A stretch of 64,000 nt of DNA, taken from contig ML679966.1 in assembly GCA_007922225.1 (NCBI GenBank), forward strand, positions 60,108,316 through 60,172,315. The letters are read 5' to 3'. The DNA is from Emydura subglobosa (taxonomy: Eukaryota > Chordata > Testudines > Chelidae). How positions within the stretch are numbered: position 1 is the first letter of the stretch; each line of letters starts with the position of its first letter. Below the pieces are notes generated by a model, which was not told the origin of the DNA, ran no database searches, and saw nothing but the letters and a program-made list of their open reading frames with translations. Below are positions 1-11,049 of the stretch, piece by piece. Both the position numbers and the translations under genes were made by a program.

Positions 1-93
1 CTGCAGGCATAAGCTTTCATGGGCTGCAACCGACTTCCTCAGATGTGTGAAATGGAAATCCCAGATAAGAGGTGTATGTGTGTGTGTATATAT

Positions 94-135
<42 letters not shown>

Positions 136-216
136 CCACCCCCCTCTCCTATCTGTGATTTCCATTTCACACATCTGATGAAGTGGGTTGCAGCCCACGA
201 AAGCTTATGCCTGCAG
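1..216. repeat. Palindromic element: 60-bp inverted arms around a TG/TA/CA microsatellite
   Basis: The arms at 1-60 and 157-216 are reverse complements with about three mismatches. The loop is a TG/TA/CA dinucleotide run (about 76-133) followed by a C-rich stretch. The repeat may continue beyond the left edge. The tail just right of it (217-250, ending in a T run) looks like sequence I associate with turtle interspersed repeats. It is best read as a non-autonomous palindromic DNA element; the family is not identified. Confidence 0.75.
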
Positions 217-249
217 AAATTTGTTAGTCTTTAAGGTGCTACAGGACTT

Positions 250-2929
250 TTTTTTTTAATATCAGATTAAAGCAATTAGTAAATGGTTACAAGAAAAATA
301 AAGATAGACATTTCTGACTTTTATGCCTCATTACTTGTACTTACTTAAATTCTCTTTGTAGTTTATAAATGTATTTTATTGTTTTATCTAATCCAGGGTG
401 TTTACATTTAAGTGTCTGGGAAACTGCATTTGGGGGTCACAAATTGTGTGCATATTGTTTTCTTAAAGGAATAACAGACTTACTATAAATTGTATTGTTC
501 AGGAGAGAACAGGACAGAAGAGGTTATACATTTCTGAGAGAAAAATCTAAAACTGGGTGTGTGTTGGGGATTACCCTGCAGTCTAACCAATGGGGAGAGT
601 GAGTGTAACCCACGTGTGGAGGGCAGCTGCAGTTACACAAACACTCGGGATGTGACTTTCATGCTAGAAGACTGTTTGTGAGCAGCCCAGTTGGAGTTAC
701 TTCAACAAGGCATTGTAATGTACCCAAGGTTGCAGGGTGGGAAGTGACAGCTGCTAATTAGTTTGGTTTGTACCCTCATGTCAGAATCACCCCACTGTGT
801 TAAAAATGCCCCACAAGAATATTCATCAAGCTTTGGAAACTGAGCTCTATGAGAAAGTAAGTATTATTATAATCTGTTGAGTTAACAGAACCCCTGCTCA
901 CTTGTTTGCCTTCTACTAGCTTGACCACAAGTCAACTCTCATCACTAACTTATTGCAGCTGTGTACACACAGCAGCTGCCGCCACCATCACCACCCTGTT
1001 TTTAGCCTTCAGCACTTGTGAAAGAACGCAGGATTTCCTCCTCTGTAAAAAGAGCAAGAGCCTACGAGTTGAAGGTGCTCAACTCATCTAAAAACCAGGC
1101 CCAAGCTATCTGAATTTGTTGCCTTCCTGACTGGCCGCCCACTATCAGAGGCCATTTTTATAAATTTGCACAAGATCAGATGATTCAGTAGCAGTGTCAG
1201 GAATAGACTGTAGCAAACCTCGGCCTCTATAATAGTTCAAGTCTGCATTAACAGCCATGGAGAGGTTACATAGGTGATTACTGAGAAGATTGAAGGATTG
1301 GCTTCTATCACACAAGTCCTCTGTAAACTGAGCAAAGCCCATTTATTCAGAGCTCTCTTTCACCCTGAAGGCCAAAGTCCTTAATTAAGTCTTTATTTAG
1401 TCAAGACTCCCATTGACTTCAGTGAGTGTTTAATTCTGTACATGCACTTCGATAGCATTCTGGGTGCATTTTATGAACACAGTCATAAAAGATAAAAACC
1501 ATTTAACAAGTTGACTCAGTCAGTTTGATTAACTTGATACCATCCTTCCAAGAGATGACAAACTGCAGTAAAGTCCCACTAAATTATCTCCCTTACACAA
1601 AAGAGGAGTCACAGCATAGCTAAGAGGTCAACCCCAGGTTTGTCAGGCCAATGCTTAGAATGATTTCCAAACACTTGGCCCTTCACTGAAGATGTCCTGT
1701 CTTTGGTTCTCAGACAGTTAAATCCAGAAGCTGTTAGGTCAACATCAGAACTGTCAGGATAGAATATAAGATACCAGCCAAGGCCAAAGGCACATATGGC
1801 TTCATTTATGAAGCCACTTTGGACCAGATTCTCCTCTCACACCACTGAAAAATCAAAAGTAACTGTGCAGAAACTCATGCCCTTTAGCTGAACCTGGAAA
1901 TAAATTAGAAGCCAATAAAGCTCAGTTCTCAGTAAACACCCCAGTATACACTGAGTAAATGTGCAGTTACATACTTCATTAGCTGAAGTCACCAGTGCGG
2001 TTTGTAGGTATTGTCTCTAGAAGAGTAGTAGTATTATCTTGACATGGCAAGGGCATGAATAACTGCTGCCAAGGTCCTCCTTCAGCTGGGAGGAAAAATT
2101 GCATTCTCTTCAAGAACTAAGACTGAAGACTCATTTATTTACTCCTAGAAAAAAATAAATAAAAACTAGGGAATGAAAGATATGCACAGCATTATTGCAT
2201 ATTTCAGCTAAACAGTGAAATGATCTTCAAAAATATGCTATATGCATTTGAGAAACTATTAAAATGAGAATGAGATAACCAACCCCGATCTTTACCACAG
2301 ATATTGCTCCTTTAAGCTTCTCAGCTGAAGATAATTGACGATCTTGCAACCTGTCATTCATCACAGCATAATAAATAACCGTTAGACCACAACATTCTAG
2401 ATTTGAGAAGATTTTGTTATTGTTACTATCTGACAACTTGCAACTTCTAAACAAATCACATATCCGTCATCATTTTCCCCCTTCATTGATACACTCCCAG
2501 TAACATATCACTGCCCTAATTAAACAAAACACACCCCCCACCACCACAATACAGGTGCATTTGAGAAAAAGGAAAAAAAAACAAACAAAAAACCAAGACT
2601 ATTCCATCCTTTTCTGAAGCTGTCCTTATTCTTTATTCATATAAAGAAACTGTAATAAATTAATTTTGACATTTGAGAAAAAGTGTTTTCAGAGATTACT
2701 TATTCTAAACAATCTGTTCCTACTTGCATTTTTCTGTGGCACTGGGAGAACCTTTCCCGGACCTGAAGAACAGCTCTGCGTGACTCCAGAGCTGCTCTCT
2801 CTCATTAACAGAAATTGGTCCAAGAAAAGGTGTTACCTCACCAACCTTGTCTCTAATATCCTGGGATCATCATGGCTACAATTACACTGCATAAAGAAAT
2901 CTTTTCAATAGTTTCCAACCTGGTTGTAT
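250..2929. other. Non-coding stretch, no gene seen
   Basis: AT-rich sequence with short chance reading frames only. It holds an A-rich run near 2568-2592. A short ATG-started frame at 806-856 runs into a GTAAGT donor-like site but has no supporting acceptor or partner. Confidence 0.5.
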
Positions 2930-2933
2930 TTCA

Positions 2934-3460
2934 TGTGGCAAATGGCCAGCTTCATCCTAGTGGGTCTTGCACTTTTGCCTCTCGTAGTGGGCCAGAGAGT
3001 TGCCAGTTACCCCATTTCCCCAGGGAGGGGGGTAGGGACTGTACTCGCAGCTGCAATCTTTTTTCCCCTGGGCTAATTTCCTGCCCTCTGTCTTCTCAGG
3101 CCCTGCTTCCTTGCCACCTGGACTGGGCTTCCTTACCCAGGCCCCTGTGCTTGGGGGGGAAGTATCTCAGTCCTGTCAGGAGTGGGTTTCCCCACTCCTG
3201 GGCCCAGTACTCTCAGGACTCCTCTGTTCTTCCATGCAACACTGTGCTCCTTGCACAGCACATCTACTTCTCCAGCTTGTGCCCTGTCTCTCTGGAGCAG
3301 AGGGTTTTTTAATCAGGCACCTGGCTGGGCCTTAATTGGCCCCAGCTGCTCCTAATTGCCCTCTAGTGACTCTGGCTAGTCTACCCAGAACAGAGCCCTG
3401 AGCATTCTGGGGCTCACATACCTCCCTTCCGCACTCTCCTACTGCCCTCACTATATCACA
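2934..3460 (+). repeat. GC-rich LTR-like repeat (solo LTR candidate)
   Basis: A C/T-rich block in AT-rich surroundings begins TGTGGC and ends TATCACA. It is flanked by TTCA at 2930-2933 and again at 3461-3464, a possible 4-bp target duplication. The 3' half resembles 13143-13814 in composition and in phrases such as 'ttacccaggcccc'. No coding capacity is credible, although GC-rich frames stay open by chance. The boundaries are an inference; family unknown. Confidence 0.45.
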
Positions 3461-3464
3461 TTCA

Positions 3465-5055
3465 TAAAAAATCCTCAGCAGGCAACACAAAGCTAAAAAA
3501 GCCAGTTAGACCACATCCGGACTGGCTGTAATTGAGTAGAGTGAATATATTCTTTGATTGGGATGGCCCAGTCACATAGTATATACAAGTCTTTGCTTCC
3601 TGATTGGCTTTCCAAACTTGAAAAACTTTTTCTGGACCTTTAATCCATTGCTTTCAAATGGAAGTTTACAAAAATACGTGTTAGTTTTCTTAGCGTATGG
3701 CTCTACTGGAATTTAGGGTGGCATAACAACCAGTTAATGCTGGCTTTCTTATTCTTCAAAGAGATAAATATTGAACAAGTTTTAACACTCACTTCTATAT
3801 AAGTCATGTCTGTTTATTATTTCAATTTTACACAGGGCTGAACTAAGGCAGCGGGATAAGGCGACTAGCTCTGTTATGATCTGGATTTGAGAAATGAGAT
3901 CAGAGTAAAGGTGAGCTAAAATGAAGCAACAAAAACTCTACTGGAGAAAGCAAATCAAAGAAATTTGGCTATTTTACAGGATTTGTTTTTGATCCTACAA
4001 ATAAAATTAATAGGGGTTTGTGTGTACTTGAAGAGAAGGAACAGTCTGCAACACAGTGGAACTGGACACAAGCATATGGATAGGATGTTTGCTTGATAGA
4101 GTACTGGAACTTTAGAAAAGGCACCTTCATAAGAAGGAACACAAAACCTTTGAAGAACATCTGGGAAAAAGAATGGGGAAACAGGGCTTAGGCTTATCAG
4201 TTTCAAAGAAATATTCCAAGTGATATTCAGATTGCCCCAAACTCAAGAGAAACTGCTAACTAGAACAGTACCTTGTGGAAGTATCATGGCATTATGGGAA
4301 TAAAATTCAAGGGAAAAGGGCAATACAAAACTGAGGTGAACAGTGTCTGGCAAAGTGGCTTTAAACCTTTTCCACTTCATACTTGCAATCTTGGCACAAT
4401 GAAAATGTGAAGGTTGCATTAAACAAACAGGGCTGAAATGGGAGTGAGAAGCTTTCCATGTATTGCTGTCAGTGATAACTCAGAAACAGAGGTTAAGATT
4501 GAGAGGCCAGGGAAAACCAGCAGAGATGCTATCATTTTGATCTTTTAATTTTCAGCACTTAAACACACAATTCTCACAGTGTAACATCTAACCCTTAACT
4601 ATCATTTGAACAATCCCATTAGAGGACTATGCAAAGCAAAATAACTATTTAATGTATGATTCAACATTGCTAGACTGTTTTGAGGTAGGATGCCCAGATA
4701 GCAAATGTGAAAAAACAGGATGGGGGCGAGGGACTATAGGCGCCTATATAAGAAAAAGCTCTGAGTATCAGGACTGTCCCTATAAAGATTGGGACGTCTG
4801 GTTGCCCTATTCTGAGGTTACCTTAGTCCCTCACTTTAAAACAAACAGACTGCAGCATACAAGACTGAAGGAACTAACTCTCTTTTTTTGGTCTCACATT
4901 CTGTTTTCAGATAGACACAAACTTAAAATTGATTCAGATAATGTTGGGTTTGATTTTTCGGGACAGGGGCAACAAGTTGTGAATTTATGCATAGGAATTA
5001 ATATTTAAAAAACTTGCAATCACTTCTGTAAAATAATCTGAACTGAATGCTGAGA
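3465..5055. other. Non-coding stretch, no gene seen
   Basis: AT-rich DNA. A 118-codon open frame at 4652-5008 has no recognisable motif and sits in sequence with no splice-site or promoter context, so I do not call it a gene. Confidence 0.45.
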
Positions 5056-5059
5056 TACT

Positions 5060-5165
5060 GTTAAATTATTTATTTATTTCCATGAGCACTCACAATGTGC
5101 TTGGGGCTTTCCAAACAGAGAAGAAAACACAGCTCCATCCTCAAGGATTGGACAATCTAGTGGCA
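5060..5165 (+). repeat. Old SINE/LINE tail-like repeat
   Basis: The run from 'ttatttattt' through 'cacaatgtgcttgg' to 'ggattggacaatctag' resembles a widespread amniote repeat tail (tally of small-cell words such as 'caaacagagaagaaaacac'). It is recognised from memory of the pattern; the family is not certain. Confidence 0.35.
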
Positions 5166-5169
5166 AGCT

Positions 5170-6700
5170 AAAATAGATTGCCCTTTTCTCTTAAACTTCC
5201 CACCATTGCTACCAACAGTGAAGAGCCAATGGGGCATAAGGTACCAGTTCCTGCTATCATGAGCAGTCTGTTCCCATGGTTTCTTCTGCCACTGGAATGT
5301 ACTGGTGGTAGCAATAATGGTAAATTTTAAGGCAGCTAGCGTGAACAGACCAAAACACAATATGAAGAGTGTGTGTTGAGGAAATGGGTACAAATAAAAG
5401 AGTGCTCAGGGTGGTGATTGGCCAGTGGTTTATACCACCTTGAACAGAGGGAAATGAATACATGAAGTACAAATTAGTGAGGATGCAGGCTCATATGGTT
5501 TGTTAAGAACTTTTATTTCAGGGATAAAGAGTAAGATGAATAAAGGAAGCTCTCATTCTGTCTCCTGGAACCACTTGCTAAAAACATTAGCAAGGACAAG
5601 AGGGTGTGAGCATTTAATTGCTGATTTTGAAATGCCATCTCACAGTTGGAATACAGTTTTTTCCAGAGTACCTTAGAAGGAAGAAAATCCAAAAGTACTG
5701 CAATAATGCCATCATTACTCTGTCACGTGAGAGAGAAGGAAAGTACCCTTGAGGAATTACAGATCTATTCACTTTCTACCGAGTTTTAACACACACTGGG
5801 ATTTTCTATTATACATTAGCTGCTGTACTTCTGATAAATGAACTGCTGGAGAAGATAAAGAAATATCACCTTTCACCAACTATGGCATTCAAAGACTAAG
5901 ATCATTTCTGATCCAGTGATAAAGAGACTCTCTCCCACTCAGTGTAGCGTGTAAAGAAGAAGGAGATGAATATTACATATATCTCAGTAGAGCTGCATTT
6001 GAAGTTAAAAATTTTGCTGTATGACAAAACAAGGCTATTAAAAAAAATCAAATTTAAGAGGAAGGAGAATGAGGCAAGGAAACAGCATTTCTCTGAAGGG
6101 TTTGTCAGTTTTAGGTCTCCCATAAAGTATGTTATAAATTGACCCAGCTTCAAAAAGCAGCTAGGTTACATACATTTTGCAAACATTTCTCTTCCTAGAA
6201 CTTAGACTTTGTTACATACTTTTGTTTAGCCTGTTATATTTAGATGGAATAAATAGGCCAAAAGGTGTTAACATAACTCAGTCACTGTCCACCATTAAAC
6301 AATGTTCAACAAGATCTGGGGTTTGGTATACAATGACCTCAGCCTTGTTAGTACTATGGCAGACACCATTATAAGACTTTTTAACCTTTTGTTTAAAAAG
6401 CCACAAAGTGTGGGTGGGCGGGGAAGAGAGGGAGACAAAAAAAAAAACCTGTTAAAGTACTTTAAGTATTAAGTAAGGCTTTCATTTTAACTGCATTTTT
6501 GTTCCTTTTAGCTGGAGAGAGTTGTAGAAGAAAAGGTCCCCTTGTTTGACACACTCTTAAGTGATGTTAGAAACGGCAATAACTCTTCCCCAGAAGAACA
6601 GAAGTTATGGAGATAGGCTGGATCTGTTGTTGAAGTCTGATCCCCTTTAATCTCAGGTGGTGTTTGGGTTTCAGATGTAACTGCTAAGGGTTGGGATATA
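5170..6700. other. Non-coding stretch, no gene seen
   Basis: AT-rich sequence with no motif-bearing frame. It lies directly beyond the 3' end of the minus-strand CR1 element. Confidence 0.5.
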
Positions 6701-6876
6701 GAATCATAGAATATTAGAGTTGGAAGGGACCTCAGGAGGTCATCTAGTCCAATCCCCTGCTCAAAGCAGGACTAACCTCAGCTATATCATCCCAACCAGG
6801 GCTTTGTCAAGCCTCACCTTAAAAACCTCTAAGGATGGAGATTCCACCACCTCCCTAGGTAACCCATTCCAGTGCT

Positions 6877-9324
6877 TCACCACCCTCCTAGTAAAAAACT
6901 TTTTCCTAATGTCCAACCTAGACCTCCCGCCCTGCAACTTGAGACCGTTGCTCCTTGTTCTGTCATCTGCAACACCGAGAACAGCCTAGCCCCATCCTCC
7001 CTGGAACCCCCTTTCAGGTAGTTAAAGGCTGCTATCAAATCCCCCCTCACTCTTCTCTTTTGCAGACTAAACAAGCCCAGTTCCCTCAGCCTCTCCTCAT
7101 AAGTCCTGTGCTCCAGCCCCCTAATCATTTTGGTTGCCCTCCGCTGCACTCTCTCTAACTTGTCCATATCCTTTTTGTAGTGGGGGGCCCAAAACTGGAC
7201 ACAATATTCTAAATGCGGCCTCACCAATGCCGAATAGAGGGGAATAATCACTTCCCGTGACCTGCTGGCAATGCCCCTCCTAATGCAGCCCAATATGCCA
7301 TTAGCCTTCTTGACAACCAGGGCACACTGCTGACTCATATCCAGCTTTTTATCCACTGTTACCCCCAGGTCCTTTTCTGCAGAGCTGCTGCCCAGCTCGT
7401 CGGTCCCCAGTCTATAGCTGTGCATGGGATTCTTCCTTCCTAAGTGGAGGACTCTGCACTTGTCCTTGTTGAACCTCATTAGATTTCTTTTGGCCCAATC
7501 CTCCAGTTTGTTTAGGTCACTCTGTATCCTATCCCTACCCTCCAGGGTATCTACCACTCCCCCCAGCTTAGTGTCGTCCGCAAGCTTGCTGAGGGTGCAA
7601 TCTACCCCATCCTCCAGATCATTAATAAAGGTTTTGAACAAAACCGGCCCCAGGACCGACCCCTGGGGAACTCCGCTTGTGACCGGTTGCCAGCTAGACA
7701 TGGAGCCATTGATCACTACTCGTTGAGCCCTATGCTCTAGCCAGTTCTCTATCCATTTTATAGTCCATTCATCCAACCCATACTTCTTTAACTTGCTGAT
7801 AAGAATACTGTGTGAGACAGTATCAAAAGCTTTGCTAAAGTCAAGGTATATCACATCCACCGCCTTCCCTACATCCACAGAGCCAGTCACCTCATCATAG
7901 AAAGCAATCAGGTTGGTCAGGCATGACTTTCCCTTAGTGAATCCATGTTGACTGTTCCTGATCACCTTCCTCTCCTCCAAGTGACTTAAAATGGATTCCT
8001 TAAGGACCTGCTCCATGATTTTTCCAGGGATTGAGGTGAGGCTGACCGGTCTGTAGTTCCCTGGATCCTCTTTCCTCCCTTTTTTGAAGATGGGCACTAT
8101 ATTTGCTTTTTTCCAGTGCTCAGGGACCTCCCTCTGTTCCCACGAGCTTTCAAAGATAATAGCCAATGGCTCTGAAATCACCTCAGCCAACTCCCTCAGC
8201 ACCCTCAGGTGCATTGCATCCGGCCCCATGGACTTGTGAATGTCCAATCTTTCTAAATAGTCTTGGACCCGTTCCTTCCGCACTGCGGGATGTTCTCTTC
8301 CTTCCCATTCTGTGCCACCCAGTGCAGCAGTCTGAGAGCTGATCTTGTCTGTGAAGACAGAGGCAAAAAAGGCATTGAGTACCTCAGCTTTCTCCACATC
8401 CTCCGTCACTAGGTCGCCTCCCTCATTTTCTAAGGGGCCCACACTTTCTCTAATCTTCCTCTTGTTGGCAACATGCCTGTAGAAACCCTTCTTGTTCCCC
8501 TTCATGTCCCTTGCTGGCTGCAACTCCAATTGTGCTTTGGCCTTCCTGATTTCATTCCTGCACGTTCGAGCAGTGTTTATATAATCCTCCCTAGTCATCT
8601 GACCAAACTTCCACTTCTTGTAAGCTTCTTTTTTGTGTTTAAGTTCGCCAAGGACATCTTTGTTAAGCCAAGCTGGACGCCTACCATATTTGCTATTCTT
8701 TCTGCACATTGGGATGGTTTGCTCTTGTGCCCTCAATAAGGTCTCTTTAAAATACAGCCAGCTCTCTTGGGTTTCTTTCCCCCTCATATTAGCCTCCCAG
8801 GGAATCCTGCCCATCAGTTCCCTGAGGGAGTCAAAGTCTGCTTTTCTAAAGTCCATGGTCCGTATCCTGCTGCTCTCCTTTCTTCCTTTCATCAGGATCC
8901 TGAACTCGACCATCTCATGGTCACTGCTGCCTAGGTTGCCACCCACTTGTACTTCCACTACCAAATCTTCCCTGTTTGTGATCAGCAGGTCAAGAAAAGC
9001 ATGGCCCCTAGTTGGTTGCTCCAGCACTTGCACCAGGAAATTGTCCGCAACACTCTCCAAAAACTTCCTGGATTGTTTGTGCTCTGCTGTATTGCTCTTC
9101 CAGCAGATGTCAGGGTGATTGAAGTCTCCCATGAGAATCAGGCCCTGTGAACTGGAAACTTTCCCTAGTTGACTGAAGAAAGCCTCATCCACCTCGTCCT
9201 CCTGGTCTGGTGGTCTGTAACAGACACCCACCAGGACATCACTCTTATTGTTCTTGCTTCTAAGCTTAACCCAGAGACACTCAACTGACATCTCCAATTT
9301 CATACTGGAGCTCAGAGCAGTCAT
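6877..9324 (-). pseudogene. CR1 ORF2: endonuclease and reverse transcriptase, 815 codons open
   Basis: This encodes the CR1 polyprotein that nicks target DNA and reverse-transcribes the element's RNA. The APE-type endonuclease part shows GDFN at residues 66-69 and the SDH motif at 134-136. A long linker follows, then RT: YRPVSL near 424-429, YLDFSKAFD with the motif A aspartate at 495, GVPQGS at 551-556 and the catalytic LADD at 581-584. The C-terminal thumb-like part includes RPHLEYC. The first methionine is not the true start: endonuclease residues (ETWW, DWSTVMDG, GGGVALY) continue upstream at about 9330-9450 in another frame with a TAG. The frame closes at 6877 inside the conserved tail, whose homologous continuation is in a different frame. 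The central 2.4 kb is strikingly uninterrupted, so the copy is probably fairly young. Confidence 0.9.
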
Positions 9325-9329
9325 AGTGC

Positions 9330-9860
9330 TCTCTTACATACAGTGCAACTCCTCCCCCCTTTTGCCCCTACCTGTCCTTCCTGAACAGTTTATACCCATC
9401 CATGACAGTGCTCCAATCATGAGAGTTATTCCACCAAGTCTCAGTTATTCCAATCATGTCGTAGTTTCTTGACTGTGCCAGGACTTCCAGTTCTTCCTGC
9501 TTGTTTCCCAGGCTTCTTGCATTTGTTTACAGGCACTTGAGATAAGTAGCTGAGTGGCCTACTTTCACAGTATGAATCAGGAGGCCTCCCCTGCTGCACC
9601 CTCCTACTTCTGCTTCCTTGTGGTGTCCCTCTTCCCCACTAACCTTCGGGCTTAGGTCCCCGTCCCCCCTCGAAACTAGTTTAAAGCCCTCCTCACTAGG
9701 TTAGCCAGCCTGTCTGCGAAGATACTCTTCCCTGTCTTTGTTAGATGAATCCCATCCCTTCCTAGTCATCCAGATCCCCCTCCCTGGCCCAATCTGGTCA
9801 GGACATCCCTCAGGATTAGGGCAAAGAAGGTCCAGGGTCCCAAGAGATTGACAGCCATGA
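9330..9860 (-). pseudogene. CR1 5' part: endonuclease N-terminus and ORF1-side remnant
   Basis: The minus strand from about 9450 to 9330 encodes the beginning of the CR1 endonuclease, out of frame with the long ORF and interrupted by one TAG. Farther upstream (about 9480-9860) is sequence I recognise as the ORF1 side of turtle-type CR1 elements, which in full copies encodes an RNA-binding/esterase-like protein. Here it is short, broken and lacks an open frame. The left boundary of the element near 9860 is approximate. Confidence 0.6.
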
Positions 9861-9864
9861 TGGT

Positions 9865-10820
9865 GAAACTTGCTCCAGTAGTCTTTTTTAAATTAATTTA
9901 AGACTTGGGGGGGTGGGGGGAGAGAAAGAGGGAAGAGAATATTTTCTTTAATGATCCAAAGAGACTGATAGGTAGAAGTAGCCCATCGCCTCATTATTTT
10001 ATCCACCAGTTAGGCTTCATATTTTACACAAGTTTTGGTTTGTTAGTTTTTGGACCCATATTTTCTTGTTTACCAAGTGTAATATTAACACAGTCCCTGG
10101 ATTTTATGTTAGTACACCTTTTTGTTTGAACTAATTTAGTCTGTCACCTCCTTCCCTCCCACATAAACATTATAAATTGTGACATCTTATGGACTTTTCC
10201 AATTTTCTTTACAGTTGATAGAGGATGAGAGCATTTTGTATATCCCATCATTACTTTTCCCTTCCATAGAAGGTTTGTACATATTATTCATTTCATAAGG
10301 CTAAAGCAGGAGGGTCTAAGATGGTATGACACAGCTAGCAGACAGGTGGTCTAGGTAGTATGTTTCTTCTTCTACCACAAAGAAATTCCATGTGAAAAGG
10401 AGGATAACTGAGTTCAACTTATGCTCCTGAGATCCTAGAAAGTGTAGAGTATTGGATCCCTTCTGAAACTGTGGGAATAACTGCTTAGAACATGACCTCC
10501 ATTCATTTCTGGTCTCACCACAACCAAGTCACTCTGCTTGTCCGCTGGTCCCGCTACAGCATGAATGAGTGCTGTGGGGCCACACTTCAAATGTGATATA
10601 GCGTGTGGGTTATTTTGTTTCCCTCTGTGTGTTTTGATGAAAGAGGGGACCATATGGCCCATGATGAAGTAAGCTACAGAAGTAACACTTAGCTAGAGAA
10701 ACCACATTATCTTCAAAATATATTGAAAAAAGGATACAAGAACATCACTGACCAATGGAGAGCCATCAGTCCAGAGGTCTAGGCCAGAGAAGCATTCTGG
10801 AATATGGATGCTTTCAGGGG
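9865..10820. other. Non-coding stretch, no gene seen
   Basis: AT-rich sequence with only short chance frames and a G-rich patch at about 9907-9930. Confidence 0.5.
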
Positions 10821-10824
10821 TAGA

Positions 10825-10903
10825 ACCACCACTCAATCATTGGAACAATTTACCAACGCTCATGGGGGATTCTCCATCACTGGCAATTTTTAAAATCAAG
10901 TTT

Positions 10904-10944
<41 letters not shown>

Positions 10945-11048
10945 GATGCTCTAGGAATTATTTTGGGGATGTTCAATGGCCTGTGTTTGACAGGTGGTCA
11001 AACTAGAAGATTGCAATGTTCCCCTCTGGCTATGGACCCTATGAATGC
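10825..11048 (+). mobile_element. CR1 3'-end fragment with an internal T30 tract
   Basis: Diagnostic CR1 tail words appear in order: 'attggaacaatttaccaa', 'gattctccatcactggcaat', 'ctctaggaattattttggg' and 'tggcctgtg'. A run of 30 T (10907-10936) lies inside the element where other copies have a short T run, for example 'gattttt' at 19343-19349. The 3' end near 11048 has the usual 'tatgaatg' type ending. Confidence 0.85.
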
Positions 11049-11049
11049 A

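Larger units (their letters stand above)
6702..9860 (-). mobile_element. CR1 LINE, long 5'-truncated copy
   Basis: Read on the minus strand, the element runs from an ORF1-side remnant (about 9860-9480) through the endonuclease/RT frame to the CR1 3' end at 6702, where the plus strand shows 'gaatcatagaatattagagt'. This is the conserved CR1 tail that ends in short direct repeats instead of poly(A). At about 3.15 kb it is much longer than the usual few-hundred-base CR1 fragments but shorter than a full-length copy (about 4.5 kb). It does not appear active: the endonuclease N-terminus lies in another frame and contains a stop. Family known: CR1 inserts by target-primed reverse transcription. Confidence 0.93.

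Noticed and set aside
806..860. Short ATG-started frame (MPHKNIHQALETELYEK) before a GTAAGT
   Set aside because: Looks exon-like, but no upstream promoter evidence, no partner exon and short enough to be chance.
2872..3312. 146-codon open frame
   Set aside because: Lies across the LTR-like repeat; cysteine/serine/proline-rich composition follows the C/T-rich DNA.
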